Source of the DNA: Erwinia sp. E_sp_B01_1
GTDB lineage: Bacteria > Pseudomonadota > Gammaproteobacteria > Enterobacterales > Enterobacteriaceae
Assembly: GCF_036865545.1 (NCBI RefSeq)
Contig: NZ_CP142208.1
Span: 2,666,001-2,730,000, forward strand
Reading direction: 5' to 3'
Length of the DNA stretch: 64,000 bases
Shown here: positions 29,879 through 39,882 of the stretch, one piece after another
Layout of the letters: every line of letters begins with the position of its first letter
Position numbering within the stretch: the stretch's first letter is position 1
Made by a program: the position numbers and the translations under genes
Notes under the pieces: model-generated
Databases searched by the model: none
Told to the model about the DNA's origin: nothing
Seen by the model: only the letters and a program-made list of their open reading frames with translations

Positions 29879-31123
29879 ATGAAAATACACGCCATCAGCC
29901 ATGCTCTGCCCCAGGCACGTTATCAGCGTTGCCCCCAATGCGATACCCTTTTTTCCTTACCAGATGTGAAATCTAATCAGTCTGCGCACTGCCCCCGCTG
30001 TAATGCCCGAATTATGAATGGCCGTGACTGGTCTATGACCCGGCTCTCTGCGATGGCGGTAACTATGCTGCTGTTAATGCCTTTTGCCTTCAGTGAACCG
30101 CTGCTGACTATCCGGCTGTTGGGCACCAATATTCGCGCCAGTTTACTGGAAGGCATCACTCAGATGGCGCAGCAGGGAGAGATCATTACAGCCTCTATGG
30201 TGGCCTTCTGTACTATAGGCGCACCGGCCACGCTGGTTGCCTCTATAGCCTGGCTCTTCTTTGGTCCAAAGCTGGGGTTGAACCTGCGTCCGGTCTTATT
30301 AATGCTGGATCGGCTGAAAGAGTGGGTAATGCTGGATATCTATCTGGTGGGCATTGCGGTGGCCTCAATTAAAGTGCAGGACTATGCCGACATCACGCCT
30401 GGCCCTGGTTTAATCGCTTTTATTTCGCTGGCCGTACTGAGCCTGATTACTCTTATTCACCTGAACGTGGAGCAGTTATGGCACCGCTTTTATCCGCAGC
30501 CACAACCGCAGGTAGCCCCGGAAAAATTACAGGTCTGTCTAAGTTGCCATCATACTGGCCTGGCTGACGATCGCGGTCGGTGTCCCCGTTGTCACACGCC
30601 GCTTCGTTTTCGCCGTCGGTTCAGCCTGCAAAAATCCTGGGCGGCACTCATTTCATCAATAGTGCTGTTAATCCCGGCTAACCTGCTACCTATCTCGATC
30701 ATTTACCTTAATGGTGCCCGTCAGAATGACACCATCCTTTCGGGTATTATGTCGCTGGCTTCAGGGAATGTTCCGGTAGCCATAGTGGTATTTGTAGCCA
30801 GTATCCTGGTTCCTTTCACCAAAGTTATTGTGCTGTTGACGCTGTTGATCAGCATTCACTTTAAATGTGAGCAGGGCCTGAAAACCCGCGTTCGTTTGCT
30901 GCGGGTGGTTACCTGGATCGGACGCTGGTCTATGCTGGACCTGTTTGTTATCTCGTTAACCATGTCACTGGTCAATCGCGATCAGCTGCTGGCTTTTACT
31001 ATGGGACCGGCCGCCTTCTACTTTGGCTCGGCGGTCATACTTACTATCCTTGCCGTTGAGTGGCTGGATAGCCGTTTACTTTGGGATGCTCATGCAACAG
31101 GAAACGCCGACTACACCGACTAA
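29879..31123 (+). CDS. letA: Lipid transport membrane protein LetA (YebS, PqiA family)
   Basis: A 414-residue inner-membrane partner of the MCE tunnel LetB in trans-envelope lipid transport. It has two zinc-ribbon/PqiA modules: CPQC (18-21) with CPRC (38-41), and CLSC with CPRC near 220-235, each followed by several membrane helices. letB overlaps its 3' end by 32 bp, so translation is coupled. The order is as in E. coli yebS-yebT. Confidence 0.95.
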   Translation: MKIHAISHALPQARYQRCPQCDTLFSLPDVKSNQSAHCPRCNARIMNGRDWSMTRLSAMAVTMLLLMPFAFSEPLLTIRLLGTNIRASLLEGITQMAQQGEIITASMVAFCTIGAPATLVASIAWLFFGPKLGLNLRPVLLMLDRLKEWVMLDIYLVGIAVASIKVQDYADITPGPGLIAFISLAVLSLITLIHLNVEQLWHRFYPQPQPQVAPEKLQVCLSCHHTGLADDRGRCPRCHTPLRFRRRFSLQKSWAALISSIVLLIPANLLPISIIYLNGARQNDTILSGIMSLASGNVPVAIVVFVASILVPFTKVIVLLTLLISIHFKCEQGLKTRVRLLRVVTWIGRWSMLDLFVISLTMSLVNRDQLLAFTMGPAAFYFGSAVILTILAVEWLDSRLLWDAHATGNADYTD

Positions 31124-33728
31124 CGCGCGCATCAAAAGCCGGGGGAAAATTTCACCTTTCTGGCTGCTGCCGTTTATTGCGCTGCTGATCGCTGGCTGGC
31201 TTGTCTGGACTAACTACCAGGATCGCGGCACTACGATCACCATTGATTTTGCTACCGCAGACGGCATCGTGCCGGGCAGAACGCCGGTTCGCTATCAGGG
31301 AGTGGAAGTGGGTCTGGTGCAGGGCATCAGTATGACGGATGATTTACGCACCATCAAAATCAATGCCAGCATCAAAAGCGATATGAAAGATGCACTCAAG
31401 GATGAAACACAGTTCTGGCTGGTCACGCCCAAGGCCTCACTGGCGGGCGTCTCTGGTCTTGATGCGCTGGTTGGCGGTAACTATATCGGCATGATGCCGG
31501 GTAAAGGTCAGCCGAAAGATCACTTCGTTGCGCTGGATACCCAGCCGAAATACCGTGTAAACACCGGCGAAATGCTGATCCATCTGCATACGCCAGATTT
31601 GGGCTCGCTGAATACCGGTTCGCTGGTGTATTACCGCAAAATCCCGGTTGGGCGCGTTTATGACTACAGCATTAACCCCGGTAACAAAGGAGTGACTGTA
31701 GACGTGCTGATTGAGCGTCGCTTTACCAACCTGGTGAAGAAGGACAGCCGTTTCTGGAACGTTTCTGGCGTGAAAGCAGACGTGGGGTTGAACGGCGCAA
31801 AAGTCGAGTTGGAAAGTCTGGCTGCGCTGGTTAACGGTGCGGTCGCATTCGATTCGCCGGAGAAATCCGGACAGGCGCAGTCTGATGAAAATTACGATCT
31901 CTATCCCGACCTGGCCCACAGCCATCGTGGCGTAAGCATCGCACTGGATTTGCCAAACGGTAAAAATCTCAAGGTTAACAGTACGCCGCTGATGTATCAG
32001 GGGCTGGAAGTGGGCACGCTGACAGGTATGACGCTGCAACCCGGTGGCAAAGTCACTGGCGAACTGACCATTGATCCCTCCGTAACTGGCCTGATGCGGA
32101 CCGGAACGCGCATTGAGATGCGCAGCCCGAAAATCAGCCTCAGTGATACCAGCCTGAGCAGTCTGCTGACCGGTAACACGCTGGAACTGGTGCCGGGACA
32201 GGGAGAACCAACAGATCATTACACCGTGCTGGAGAGCAATGAATCGTTGCTGCAACAGCCCAACGCGATTGAAGTGAAACTCACCGCGCCTGAAAGCTAC
32301 GGTATTGATGCAGGCCAGCCGATCATGCTGCACGGCATGCAGATCGGCCAGGTGATCAGCCGGACGCTTAATGAACAGGGCGTCAGTTTTGCCATCGCCA
32401 TTGCTCCGGATTACCGTCAACTGGTGCATGGTGACAGCAAGTTCATCATCAACAGCCGCCTGGATGTCAAACTGGGTCTGGATGGCATGGAAGTCCTGGG
32501 TGCCAGCGCCCGTGAATGGGTGGATGGCGGCATTCGCCTCGACCCCGGAAGTAAAGGCGAGCCTAAGCAGAGCTATCCCCTCTATTCCAATGCAGAAAAA
32601 GCCGCGGAAGGGATCACCACCGATCAACTTCCGGTTACGCTTACCCTCACTGCAAAAAGTCTGCCGGATGTTCAGGCGGGATCTGTCGTGCTCTACCGCA
32701 AGTTTCAGGTCGGCGAAATTGTCGATGTTATTCCAAGAGCCAATGAATTCGACGTTCGCGTGCATGTGAAGCAGGAGTATCGCAAGTTGCTGACGCCTAA
32801 CAGCGTGTTCTGGTCTGAAGGCGGTGCCCGCGTCCAGCTTAACGGCAGCGGCCTGACGGTTCAGGCATCGCCTCTGAACCGGGCGCTGAAAGGCGCTATC
32901 AGCTTCGATAACCTGACGGGAGCAGGAGCCGGGCTGACCAGCAAAGACAAGCGCGTACTTTATGAATCTGAGACCACTGCCCGTGCCGTCGGTAGCCAGA
33001 TCACTCTGCATACCTATGATGCGACCAAACTGGCCTCCGGAATGCCGATCCGCTATCTGGGCATCACCATCGGACAGCTTGAAAATCTGGCGCTCAGCCC
33101 GGACAAAAATCAGGTCATTGCCAAAGCCGTGCTGTATCCGGAATACGTTAAAGATTTTGCACGTCTTGGCAGCCGCTTCTCGGTGGTTTCGCCGGAAATT
33201 TCTGCCGCTGGCGTCAATCATCTGGATACGCTGCTTCAGCCTTATATCAACGTGGATCCAGGTAAAGGCCGTGCTCAACGCACCTTCGAATTGCAGGAGT
33301 CGACTATTACTGACGCCCGCTATCTCGATGGGCTGAACGTGATCATGGATGCACCGGAAGGGGGATCGCTTTCTGTGGGCACGCCGGTTCTGTTCCGTGG
33401 CATTGAAGTGGGAACCGTGACCGGAACCTCACTGGGCGCAATGGCAGACCGTGTGCAAATCACGCTGCGGATCAGCAAGAAATATCAGCACCTGGTCCGC
33501 AATAACTCAGTGTTCTGGCTGGCTTCCGGTTACAACCTCAAATTTGGCCTGATTGGCGGCGTGGTGAAAACCGGCACCTTCCAGCAATTTATACAGGGCG
33601 GCATTGCTTTTGCCACGCCACCGACCGTTCCGCTGGCACCACAGGCGACCTCCGGCAAACACTACCTGCTGGAAGACGAGGAGCCAAAAGATTGGCGTAA
33701 ATGGGGAACCGCACTCCCGGGAAATTAA
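31092..33728 (+). CDS. letB: MCE-domain lipid transport tunnel protein LetB (YebT)
   Basis: An 878-residue protein with one N-terminal membrane helix (about 22-41) and seven tandem MCE domains, recognisable by repeats of the type [14 protein letters not shown] and [13 protein letters not shown]. In E. coli LetB hexamers stack seven MCE rings into a tunnel spanning the periplasm. ATG 31092 (MQQETP) aligns with the E. coli start; an in-frame ATG two codons earlier cannot be excluded. A strong terminator follows. Confidence 0.95.
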   Translation: MQQETPTTPTNARIKSRGKISPFWLLPFIALLIAGWLVWTNYQDRGTTITIDFATADGIVPGRTPVRYQGVEVGLVQGISMTDDLRTIKINASIKSDMKDALKDETQFWLVTPKASLAGVSGLDALVGGNYIGMMPGKGQPKDHFVALDTQPKYRVNTGEMLIHLHTPDLGSLNTGSLVYYRKIPVGRVYDYSINPGNKGVTVDVLIERRFTNLVKKDSRFWNVSGVKADVGLNGAKVELESLAALVNGAVAFDSPEKSGQAQSDENYDLYPDLAHSHRGVSIALDLPNGKNLKVNSTPLMYQGLEVGTLTGMTLQPGGKVTGELTIDPSVTGLMRTGTRIEMRSPKISLSDTSLSSLLTGNTLELVPGQGEPTDHYTVLESNESLLQQPNAIEVKLTAPESYGIDAGQPIMLHGMQIGQVISRTLNEQGVSFAIAIAPDYRQLVHGDSKFIINSRLDVKLGLDGMEVLGASAREWVDGGIRLDPGSKGEPKQSYPLYSNAEKAAEGITTDQLPVTLTLTAKSLPDVQAGSVVLYRKFQVGEIVDVIPRANEFDVRVHVKQEYRKLLTPNSVFWSEGGARVQLNGSGLTVQASPLNRALKGAISFDNLTGAGAGLTSKDKRVLYESETTARAVGSQITLHTYDATKLASGMPIRYLGITIGQLENLALSPDKNQVIAKAVLYPEYVKDFARLGSRFSVVSPEISAAGVNHLDTLLQPYINVDPGKGRAQRTFELQESTITDARYLDGLNVIMDAPEGGSLSVGTPVLFRGIEVGTVTGTSLGAMADRVQITLRISKKYQHLVRNNSVFWLASGYNLKFGLIGGVVKTGTFQQFIQGGIAFATPPTVPLAPQATSGKHYLLEDEEPKDWRKWGTALPGN

Positions 33729-33732
33729 CCTC

Positions 33733-33763
33733 AACGGGCAGCCTGGCGCTGCCCGTTTTTTTT
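33733..33763 (+). terminator. Intrinsic terminator of letAB
   Basis: AACGGGCAGC / GCTGCCCGTT (10-bp stem, 5-nt loop) followed by eight T, 4 bp after the letB stop. Confidence 0.92.
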
Positions 33764-33816
33764 CGCCGCAATGAATGTGATAAACTCGCCGCACTTATTT
33801 CCAGCGGAATCTTTCA

Positions 33817-35256
33817 GTGTCCTCTTCCTCACGCGTGTATTTCCCCGAAGCCTTCCTGAATCAGATGCACCAACTGTTGCCAGATACGGCAGAGTTTGAG
33901 CGGTTTATTGCTATCAGCCAGCAGCCTTTACGACGCAGCCTGCGCGTCAATACGCTGAAAATCAGCGTGACCGATTTCCTGGCGCTGGTTGAACCTTACC
34001 AGTGGGCACTGACGCCGATCCCCTGGTGTGAAGAGGGATTCTGGATCGCCCGTGATGACGCCGACACCCTGCCGCTTGGCAGTACCGCTGAACACCTTTC
34101 CGGCCTGTTTTATATTCAGGAAGCCAGCTCCATGCTACCCGTGACCGCCCTGTTTGCTGGTTGCCCTCAGCCGGAGACGGTGATGGATGTGGCTGCGGCT
34201 CCAGGTTCCAAAACCACGCAAATAGCCGCACGAATGGGCAATCGCGGCGCCATTCTCGCCAATGAGTATTCAGCCAGCCGCGTTAAAGTGCTGCATGCCA
34301 ACCTCAGCCGCTGTGGCGTGAGCAATACGGCTATGACGCACTTTGATGGCCGCGTGTTTGGCCCGGCATTGCCCGAAAGTTTTGATGCCATCCTGCTGGA
34401 TGCTCCCTGCTCCGGCGAAGGCGTTATTCGCAAAGATGCCGATGCGCTCCGTAACTGGTCAGAAGCGAGCACGGAAGAGATTGCCGCAACCCAGCACGAC
34501 CTGATTGAGAGTGCTTTTCACGCGCTTAAACCTGGCGGTACGCTGATCTATTCAACCTGTACGCTAAACCGCAGTGAAAATCAGCAGGTGATCGCCTGGC
34601 TGCAGCAGCAGTATCCGGATGCTGTAGAGATCGAAACGCTGAACGATCTTTTCCCTGGGGCAGATAAGGCCGTCACCCCGGAAGGTTTTTTGCACGTTTT
34701 CCCGCAAATCTTCGACAGTGAAGGATTTTTTGTTGCCCGTCTGCGCAAGACCCATAGCGTTCCACCCTTACCGGTGCCCGGTTATAAAGTCGGCAAGCTG
34801 CCTTTTGTTCCGGTGAAGCCGAAGCAAAGAGATGAAATTGCGCAGGCCGCTGAGAAGTCAGGTTTACGCTGGGATAGCGAGACTCACCAGTTGTGGCAGC
34901 GTGACAAGGAGTTGTGGCTGTTCCCTGTAGCGATTGAGCCTTTACTGGGAAAAGTGCGTTTTTCCCGTATTGGCCTGAAGCTGGCTGAAACTTTCCCGAA
35001 AGGTTACCGCTGGCAGCATGAGGCCGTAATCGCCCTCGCCCAGTCCGATGCGAAAAACCGCTTTGAGCTGACGCTGAACGAAGCGGAGGAATGGTACAGG
35101 GGGCGGGATATCTACCCGGAACGGGCATTGCCTGGCGATGAAATGATCGTCACCTGTCAGCACCAGCAGATTGGTCTGGCGAAAAAAGTGGGTAGCCGAA
35201 TCAAGAATAACTACCCGCGCGATCTGGTTCGCGATGGCAAACTGTTCTCTTCCTGA
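33817..35256 (+). CDS. rsmF: 16S rRNA (cytosine(1407)-C5)-methyltransferase RsmF
   Basis: A 479-residue rRNA m5C methyltransferase, the E. coli RsmF length. SAM-binding [13 protein letters not shown] is followed by two active-site cysteines, in DAPCSGEG and STCTLN. The C-terminal part holds RNA-binding domains. The start is GTG at 33817, aligned with the E. coli N-terminus (VYFPEAFL). Its stop is 5 bp from the stop of convergent pphA. E. coli yebV and yebW, next to rsmF there, are absent. Confidence 0.95.
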   Translation: MSSSSRVYFPEAFLNQMHQLLPDTAEFERFIAISQQPLRRSLRVNTLKISVTDFLALVEPYQWALTPIPWCEEGFWIARDDADTLPLGSTAEHLSGLFYIQEASSMLPVTALFAGCPQPETVMDVAAAPGSKTTQIAARMGNRGAILANEYSASRVKVLHANLSRCGVSNTAMTHFDGRVFGPALPESFDAILLDAPCSGEGVIRKDADALRNWSEASTEEIAATQHDLIESAFHALKPGGTLIYSTCTLNRSENQQVIAWLQQQYPDAVEIETLNDLFPGADKAVTPEGFLHVFPQIFDSEGFFVARLRKTHSVPPLPVPGYKVGKLPFVPVKPKQRDEIAQAAEKSGLRWDSETHQLWQRDKELWLFPVAIEPLLGKVRFSRIGLKLAETFPKGYRWQHEAVIALAQSDAKNRFELTLNEAEEWYRGRDIYPERALPGDEMIVTCQHQQIGLAKKVGSRIKNNYPRDLVRDGKLFSS

Positions 35257-35261
35257 CAGGA

Positions 35262-35909
35262 TTACTGAACCTGCACCATTGTCAGCCGGTTACCGAATAC
35301 CGCGCCGGTGTCAATGTAGTGCTGGTTCCACGCATCCAGCGGATCTTTCAATGGCGTATGACCGAAATAAAACGCATCGGCACCGGTAATTGTCTGGCCG
35401 GTGCCTCTCTGAAGTCGCTCTATTCTGGAGCGGCTCCAGACGGTTTTTTGCTCATCCACCTCTGCACCCCAGGCATAATGGGAGGAAGGGTAATCTGCAT
35501 GGGCCACCACGACAATACGATCCTCAAGCTGTAAGTGCAGGATTAACGGCAATTCCCGGCAGCGATTGATGGCATGTTTCGCTTCAATCATCTCCACGCC
35601 TTCCAGCGCGTAAAACCAGTCACCTCCGTTCGCTATCCACTGCCGGTGCAGACCTTTACTCAACGCGTTGATCGCCATCTCTTCATGATTACCCCGCACG
35701 CTGCGAAACCACGGCTGATTCACCAGCGCCAGGCAGCCGGGACTGTCCGGCCCGCGATCGATCAAATCCCCTACCGAGATCAACAAATCTTCATCCGTAT
35801 TAAAATGCCACGCCAGCAGTTGCTCATCCAACAATGCCCTGCAACCGTGCAGATCGCCCACAATGTAAATATGACGCCAGTTCTCACCGCTAAGATATTG
35901 ATACAACAT
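35262..35909 (-). CDS. pphA: Serine/threonine protein phosphatase PphA-like
   Basis: A 215-residue PPP-family phosphatase. Metal and catalytic motifs are complete: GDLHG (D19, H21), GDLIDRGPDS, GNHEE and AHADYP, and the C-terminus HYIDTGAVFGNRLTMVQ aligns with E. coli PphA. ATG 35909 (MLYQYLSG) fits E. coli better than an upstream frame opening at 35927. In E. coli pphA is heat-induced and signals protein misfolding through CpxRA. Its place beside sdsR is the E. coli arrangement. Confidence 0.92.
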   Translation of the reverse strand: MLYQYLSGENWRHIYIVGDLHGCRALLDEQLLAWHFNTDEDLLISVGDLIDRGPDSPGCLALVNQPWFRSVRGNHEEMAINALSKGLHRQWIANGGDWFYALEGVEMIEAKHAINRCRELPLILHLQLEDRIVVVAHADYPSSHYAWGAEVDEQKTVWSRSRIERLQRGTGQTITGADAFYFGHTPLKDPLDAWNQHYIDTGAVFGNRLTMVQVQ

Positions 35910-36005
35910 GATCCACCCTGAGTGCATTTACTGGAAGTATTGACTGGCTGTTTAAGCATTACGGTCTAAAGTATAGTCCGTTGAGGGTCTGGAAAAGCGT
36001 GCGCC

Positions 36006-36113
36006 ATGAGCAACCGTAAACAGTTTTATTTCACGCTGGTGTTAATAACAGCTGGAAGTTTATTAATCATCGAAGTGTTAGCCCGACTGGTCCATCTGAT
36101 TATTGTGGGCTGA
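36006..36113 (+). CDS. Possible 35-residue small membrane protein
   Basis: ATG 36006 opens a short frame, MSNRKQFYFTLVLITAGSLL and on to the stop at 36113: a short basic N-terminus, then an almost uninterrupted hydrophobic stretch, as in single-span small proteins. The Shine-Dalgarno is weak (GGA 12-14 nt upstream). I do not recognise it; it is not MgrB, which has three conserved Cys. An inverted repeat (36119-36160) follows. It is divergent from pphA. Confidence 0.45.
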   Translation: MSNRKQFYFTLVLITAGSLLIIEVLARLVHLIIVG

Positions 36114-36118
36114 GGCTG

Positions 36119-36160
36119 ACAGCGTCAGATTGCTGAGGTCTGGCAACCCACTGACGCTGT
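36119..36160. repeat. 10-bp inverted repeat between the small ORF and the 99-residue gene
   Basis: ACAGCGTCAG and CTGACGCTGT form a perfect 10-bp stem around 22 nt. It lies between the end of the small plus-strand frame and the end of the minus-strand gene at 36172, a typical bidirectional terminator position, but without clear T-runs. Confidence 0.55.
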
Positions 36161-36171
36161 AGCTGGCGGGA

Positions 36172-36471
36172 TTATTTAGCTTTCAGGGCCCGCGGGTTTT
36201 TTCTCAGTGACGCCGACCAGTTGTACTCTTTCACTTCGCTCTCTTTGGCAGAGGCAGCTTTACGTGGTTTTTTCGCAATCACCGCTTTGGTAGTCTCTTT
36301 CACCACCCGATCTTTCATCACCTGGCGCTTGGCCTCTTTCAGGATTTCCTTTTCCTCTTTTTTGCTGGCCACATGGCTCAGCTTCGCTGTCAGGCTCTTA
36401 ACCTTAGCCGCTACCAGCTCTTTCTCTGCTTCCGTAAACTGGTCGATCGAGATTTCTTTATCGCTTTTCAT
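36172..36471 (-). CDS. Lysine-rich 99-residue protein of unknown function
   Basis: I do not recognise this protein. It has 99 residues, is strongly basic and Lys/Ala/Glu-rich with helical, coiled-coil-like segments (TEAEKELVAAKVKSLTAKL; KEEKEILKEAKRQVMK), then a KKPRKAASAK basic patch and the end NWSASLRKNPRALKAK. There is no signal peptide or membrane segment. GGAG lies 8 nt before the ATG, supporting translation. E. coli has no counterpart at this place. The charge suggests nucleic-acid or ribosome binding, which is only inference. Confidence 0.75.
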   Translation of the reverse strand: MKSDKEISIDQFTEAEKELVAAKVKSLTAKLSHVASKKEEKEILKEAKRQVMKDRVVKETTKAVIAKKPRKAASAKESEVKEYNWSASLRKNPRALKAK

Positions 36472-36741
36472 CAGGTTGGCTCCAGGCCATAACGTGCGGA
36501 CGCATATTTCGCGTGTCGTTGTTGCTCCCTGAGGGTAGAGAATCGGCGCGGGATAAACAAGTGTTGGGTGAAATGCTACGGGTTTGATGGATCAATAGTG
36601 AAGGGGGTATGAAGCGGCTACGTGATTACCGGCTTCCTTTTCGTTTGCCTGGTTATACCTGGCTCTATGGAAGATAAAAGAAGCCGGCAGAGTGTGTAAT
36701 TGCTTCATTTTAAGATACGTGATTGATTTTAAATACCAAAC
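36472..36741. other. Intergenic region between the Lys-rich gene and sdsR
   Basis: No protein gene is visible. Its right part would host the plus-strand antisense RNA SraC/RyeA if that partner of SdsR is kept here; I cannot identify its boundaries. Confidence 0.35.
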
Positions 36742-36843
36742 AAAAAAAGACCGAAGACGATTCCTATCTTCGGTCCAGGGAAATGGCTCTTTGTGGGAGC
36801 CGTGCGCTAAAAGTTGGCATTTATGCAGGCTATGTCGCCTTGC
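36742..36843 (-). ncRNA. sdsR: SdsR (RyeB) small RNA
   Basis: The minus strand carries a sequence close to E. coli SdsR over its full length of about 102 nt: 5' end GCAAGGCGACATAGCCTGC, then TGCCAACTTTTAGCGCACGG, the AGAGCCATTTCCCTGGACCG region and a terminator stem (ACCGAAGA ... TCTTCGGT) ending in seven T. SdsR is a sigmaS-dependent, Hfq-binding RNA that represses targets such as tolC and mutS in E. coli and ompD in Salmonella. The position between pphA and yebY is also conserved. The 5' end is set by comparison with E. coli. Confidence 0.93.
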
Positions 36844-36850
36844 CTTTTAA

Positions 36851-36857
36851 AAGGTAG
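36851..36857 (-). promoter_or_regulatory. sigmaS-type -10 element of sdsR
   Basis: Read on the minus strand, CTACCTT lies 8-14 bases before the predicted SdsR 5' end. The CTA-start and T-rich end resemble the sigmaS -10 element; sdsR is strictly sigmaS-dependent in Salmonella and E. coli. Confidence 0.55.
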
Positions 36858-36989
36858 TACAGGCGTGAGGATTTTCCAGGCAATTGGAAAGGGGCTGACT
36901 GAAAGATGCCAGCTCTGTGATCGTGGCGGCAGAAATGGCTGGCCTGCCTTGCCGTGCGGCAAGACAGGGGTTTATTGCCTGATGGCAGG

Positions 36990-37328
36990 CTAGTTACATA
37001 ACTTTTGCGTACGTTCGATGACTGGCGTCAGGCTCTTCATCTGCCCCGGATGCTGCGGGTCTTCACTCTGAATAATGCTGATGGACTGACCTTTAGCCTG
37101 ACCACTTTTCACCAGCTCGCTGGCAGTATCATTGAGCGGATACTGCACCAACGTAGCCGGGTTGATGACAAACAGCGCGCCGCTTTTATCACAGGTCAGC
37201 ATCACCTCTTCACGGCTGAACGGCCAGTTGTCCCTGCCCATTTCAAAACGGCTGACGGTGATAATCTGCGCCGCCATAGCGCTGGAACAAAAACTCATAG
37301 CAATCATCAGACTGGCCAATCTTTTCAT
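36990..37328 (-). CDS. yebY: Periplasmic DUF2511 protein YebY
   Basis: A 112-residue exported protein with a signal peptide ending near SSAMA (about residue 19) and two cysteines in the mature part (MLTCDKSG; TQKLCN) that could form a disulfide. It matches E. coli YebY (113 residues). It lies 59 bp downstream of copD on the same strand, as in the E. coli yobA-yebZ-yebY operon, which is linked to copper. The biochemical role is not established. Confidence 0.93.
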   Translation of the reverse strand: MKRLASLMIAMSFCSSAMAAQIITVSRFEMGRDNWPFSREEVMLTCDKSGALFVINPATLVQYPLNDTASELVKSGQAKGQSISIIQSEDPQHPGQMKSLTPVIERTQKLCN

Positions 37329-37387
37329 GGTGTCGCACTCTCTCTCTCTAAAGCGCCTGCCATTACAGGCGATAAATATTTTCAGTC

Positions 37388-38266
37388 TCAGGCCGGTTCC
37401 AGCGTGGCAAACCAGCTAACCAGCAGCAGGACCAGCGCGGAGAGCGCCAGCTCCCCCAGCGTGGTCAGCAGAAACGCATGTTGCGCGTTTTCTCCACTGC
37501 GCTGAAATCGCGGAACCAGCCAGTAGCGGTTAAACAAGGCTACGGTGCACATCAGCATGACCAGTAGCGTTTTAATCAGTAGCAGCCGACTGTAGAACTG
37601 GAAACTGTCGGGCGGCCAGCCAAGGAGCAACAACGCATTGATTACTCCACTGATCACCACCAGCGCTACAGCCAGATGTCCATAACGTGAGAAGCGCATC
37701 AGCGTGCGGATGGCATCATAGCGCGTCGTCATCTGGCGGGCATCCTGCATCAGCATTGCTACCGGCAGCAATCCTCCTGCCCAGAATGCGGCGGAAAGAA
37801 GATGCACAATCTGATTACTGCGTTGCAGGAAGCCCATCACGCCATCCAGCATTGCCGCGTGGCCCACGAAAGCCAGACCCGCTAACTGCCCTGCTCCACT
37901 CACCAGCAATAATTGCTGCCGCAGACGTCCTTTAAGCAGCAATGCGGCGGCGCCCAGTAAAGCGGCTGCCAGTTGCCATTGCCAGACCTGACCGAAGTGG
38001 GTCTGCCATACCGCCTGCCAGATTTCAGGCCTGAGCACGTCCTGCCAGCCCTCCCCCATCAGTGCCGTTTGCACCGCCAGCAATAATACAGCGGTCAGCA
38101 GCGATATCAGGGCGCTGCAGCTCAGCAGAAGCCGGAAGCGTTGGGTCAGGTGGCCCCTGAAACGGGCCGGAGCCATCAGCGCGGTATACAAGCTGCCGCC
38201 TGTCAGAGCCATTAATGCAGCAAAGTGCAACCAGCGGCAGAGCACATAGAAAATCGTCAGGGACAC
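37388..38266 (-). CDS. copD: Copper-type membrane protein CopD (YebZ)
   Basis: A 292-residue inner-membrane protein of the CopD family with about eight hydrophobic helices and conserved His residues in them (LCRWLHFAALMALTGGSLY; SNQIVHLLSAAFWAGGLLP). The start is GTG, one base after the copC stop, so the two are translationally coupled. Together CopC and CopD are thought to handle periplasmic copper and its import. Confidence 0.93.
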   Translation of the reverse strand: MSLTIFYVLCRWLHFAALMALTGGSLYTALMAPARFRGHLTQRFRLLLSCSALISLLTAVLLLAVQTALMGEGWQDVLRPEIWQAVWQTHFGQVWQWQLAAALLGAAALLLKGRLRQQLLLVSGAGQLAGLAFVGHAAMLDGVMGFLQRSNQIVHLLSAAFWAGGLLPVAMLMQDARQMTTRYDAIRTLMRFSRYGHLAVALVVISGVINALLLLGWPPDSFQFYSRLLLIKTLLVMLMCTVALFNRYWLVPRFQRSGENAQHAFLLTTLGELALSALVLLLVSWFATLEPA

Positions 38267-38267
38267 G

Positions 38268-38633
38268 TTACTTCACGCTGAAGGAGTAGTTCCCGTTGGT
38301 TTTATGGCCGTCCACCGACAGCACATGCCAGTTCACCTGGTACTGCCCTGTCGTCAGGGGTTTTTGCAGCGGCACGATCAGCTGATTATGCTGTTGGGGC
38401 GCACGCTCAGCTTCCGCCAGCGGCATGGCTTTCTGACCAGCGTCGGTGATTGTTACTCCGCTAAAGGCAGGTTCAATGTCTTCGGTAAAGGTCAGGGTCA
38501 GCGCCTGAGGCGAAGCCTCCATGCTGGCATCCGCTGCCGGATACTGGTTTTTCAGATGAGCATGGGCCGAAGCCTGCTGTGATAGAGCGGCGGTGGTCAG
38601 CGCCAGAGCAAAAACCATAAAGATCTTACGCAT
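38268..38633 (-). CDS. copC: Periplasmic copper-binding protein CopC (YobA)
   Basis: A 121-residue CopC protein. The signal peptide ends ASA (21-23) and the mature chain starts HAHLKNQYP, where the N-terminal His is the expected copper brace residue; the partner His lies in SVDGHKTNGNYSF (His110). The frame is open far upstream, but 38633 gives the family length and a proper signal peptide. Divergent from holE. Confidence 0.93.
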   Translation of the reverse strand: MRKIFMVFALALTTAALSQQASAHAHLKNQYPAADASMEASPQALTLTFTEDIEPAFSGVTITDAGQKAMPLAEAERAPQQHNQLIVPLQKPLTTGQYQVNWHVLSVDGHKTNGNYSFSVK

Positions 38634-38798
38634 AATCGTCGTATCATCCTGTCCTTGGCAGCCCGATAGCTGCGATGAGGCCAAAAGGATACTCCGCCTA
38701 AAATTGAGTGTCGAGCCGTTAACAACCCGTAACGGTGCCCAGGCTTGCGAAAGTGCACTAACTGCTATATTTTTGCCGTCGGAACAGGAGAAACGTGG

Positions 38799-39029
38799 AT
38801 GAATCACAATCTGGCTGAATGGCCGCAGGAAGAGAAAGATAAGGTCAACGTCGACCTGGCAGCCGCGGGCGTCGCATTTAAAGAGCGATATAATATGCCG
38901 GTGATTGCTGAAATGGTGGAGCGTGAGCAACCTGAAGCCCTGCGGGAGTGGTTCCGTCAGCGGCTGACGCAGTATCGCCAGGCTTCTCTGAGCCTGTCAC
39001 GCTTACCCTATGAACCCAAAATGAAATAG
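38799..39029 (+). CDS. holE: DNA polymerase III theta subunit HolE
   Basis: A 76-residue protein, exactly the E. coli length. The middle segment [19 protein letters not shown] is identical to E. coli theta, and the C-terminus [11 protein letters not shown] is nearly so. Theta binds and stabilises the proofreading subunit epsilon. AGGAG lies 8 nt before ATG 38799; an in-frame start at 38745 is less likely. Confidence 0.97.
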   Translation: MNHNLAEWPQEEKDKVNVDLAAAGVAFKERYNMPVIAEMVEREQPEALREWFRQRLTQYRQASLSLSRLPYEPKMK

Positions 39030-39111
39030 CTCAGAATTTGACTTATTTCCCTTGTTATTCCTCACCGCTTCGGTTGAGATAAAGGTCCGTTTCAGGCCTG
39101 TTGGAGAAATT

Positions 39112-39870
39112 ATGTCTGTCTGGAGTATCGCTGCTGCTCAATCGGGATCGCGCCAGGGTGACATCCCCTGGAACATTGCCCGTCATCTCGACTTTATACG
39201 TCAGGCGGCCGTTCATCATGTTGATTTGCTAATCTTCCCTGAACTTTCCCTTACCGGCTATGAACTTACTGGCACTCCTGAACTGGCGATGGCGATGGAC
39301 GATCCCCGTTTGCAGGTTTTTGCCGATGCCGCAACCGAACACCAGATGTCGATTGTGATTGGGCTTCCGCTGACTAATGGCGATAACATCCTGCTGAGCG
39401 CGCTGGCTTTCCTGGCTGATGGCACCCGGATGGCTTATGGCAAACGCAATCTGATGGGTGATGAGAATCTGTTTTTCACCGCTGGCGAGGGTGTCCCGCT
39501 GTTCGGTTATCACCAGCATCATGTGGCGATGGCCATCTGCGCGGATATCAGCGTAGAGGAGTTTGCCCGTGATGCCGCAAGACGTGGCGCAAATCTTTAT
39601 GCCACCGGCGTGCTGGTTTCTGAGAACGGCTATCACTCGGATTGTGAATATCTCGCCCGCTGGTCCCGCGAGTACAAAATGGCGGTGCTGATGGCCAATC
39701 ATGCCCTGCCGACAGGCGGTTACCAGAGCGCTGGCAAAAGCGTTTTATGGGATGAAAGCGGCCGGCGGGTGGTTACGGGCGGTGAAGGCGAACAGTTGGT
39801 TATCGCCAGAAGAACGGGCACAGAGTGGCAGGGAGAAGTCTATTCCTTAGGCCTTGCACCCGCAATCTGA
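39112..39870 (+). CDS. yobB: Nitrilase-superfamily carbon-nitrogen hydrolase YobB
   Basis: A 252-residue C-N hydrolase with the Glu-Lys-Cys triad visible: Glu44 in FPELSLTGY, Lys111 in YGKRNL and Cys143 in AICADIS. GGAGAAAT precedes ATG 39112. Ortholog by position of E. coli YobB (218 residues), between holE and exoX. An amidase or omega-amidase-like reaction is likely; the substrate is unknown. exoX begins 12 bp downstream. Confidence 0.9.
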   Translation: MSVWSIAAAQSGSRQGDIPWNIARHLDFIRQAAVHHVDLLIFPELSLTGYELTGTPELAMAMDDPRLQVFADAATEHQMSIVIGLPLTNGDNILLSALAFLADGTRMAYGKRNLMGDENLFFTAGEGVPLFGYHQHHVAMAICADISVEEFARDAARRGANLYATGVLVSENGYHSDCEYLARWSREYKMAVLMANHALPTGGYQSAGKSVLWDESGRRVVTGGEGEQLVIARRTGTEWQGEVYSLGLAPAI

Positions 39871-39882
39871 CAAGGACGCACC

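Noticed and set aside
31437..33278. A 613-codon open frame antisense to letB
   Set aside because: It lies wholly opposite the well-conserved MCE gene, has no ribosome-binding site and no recognisable domain; long antisense frames are common opposite GC-rich genes.
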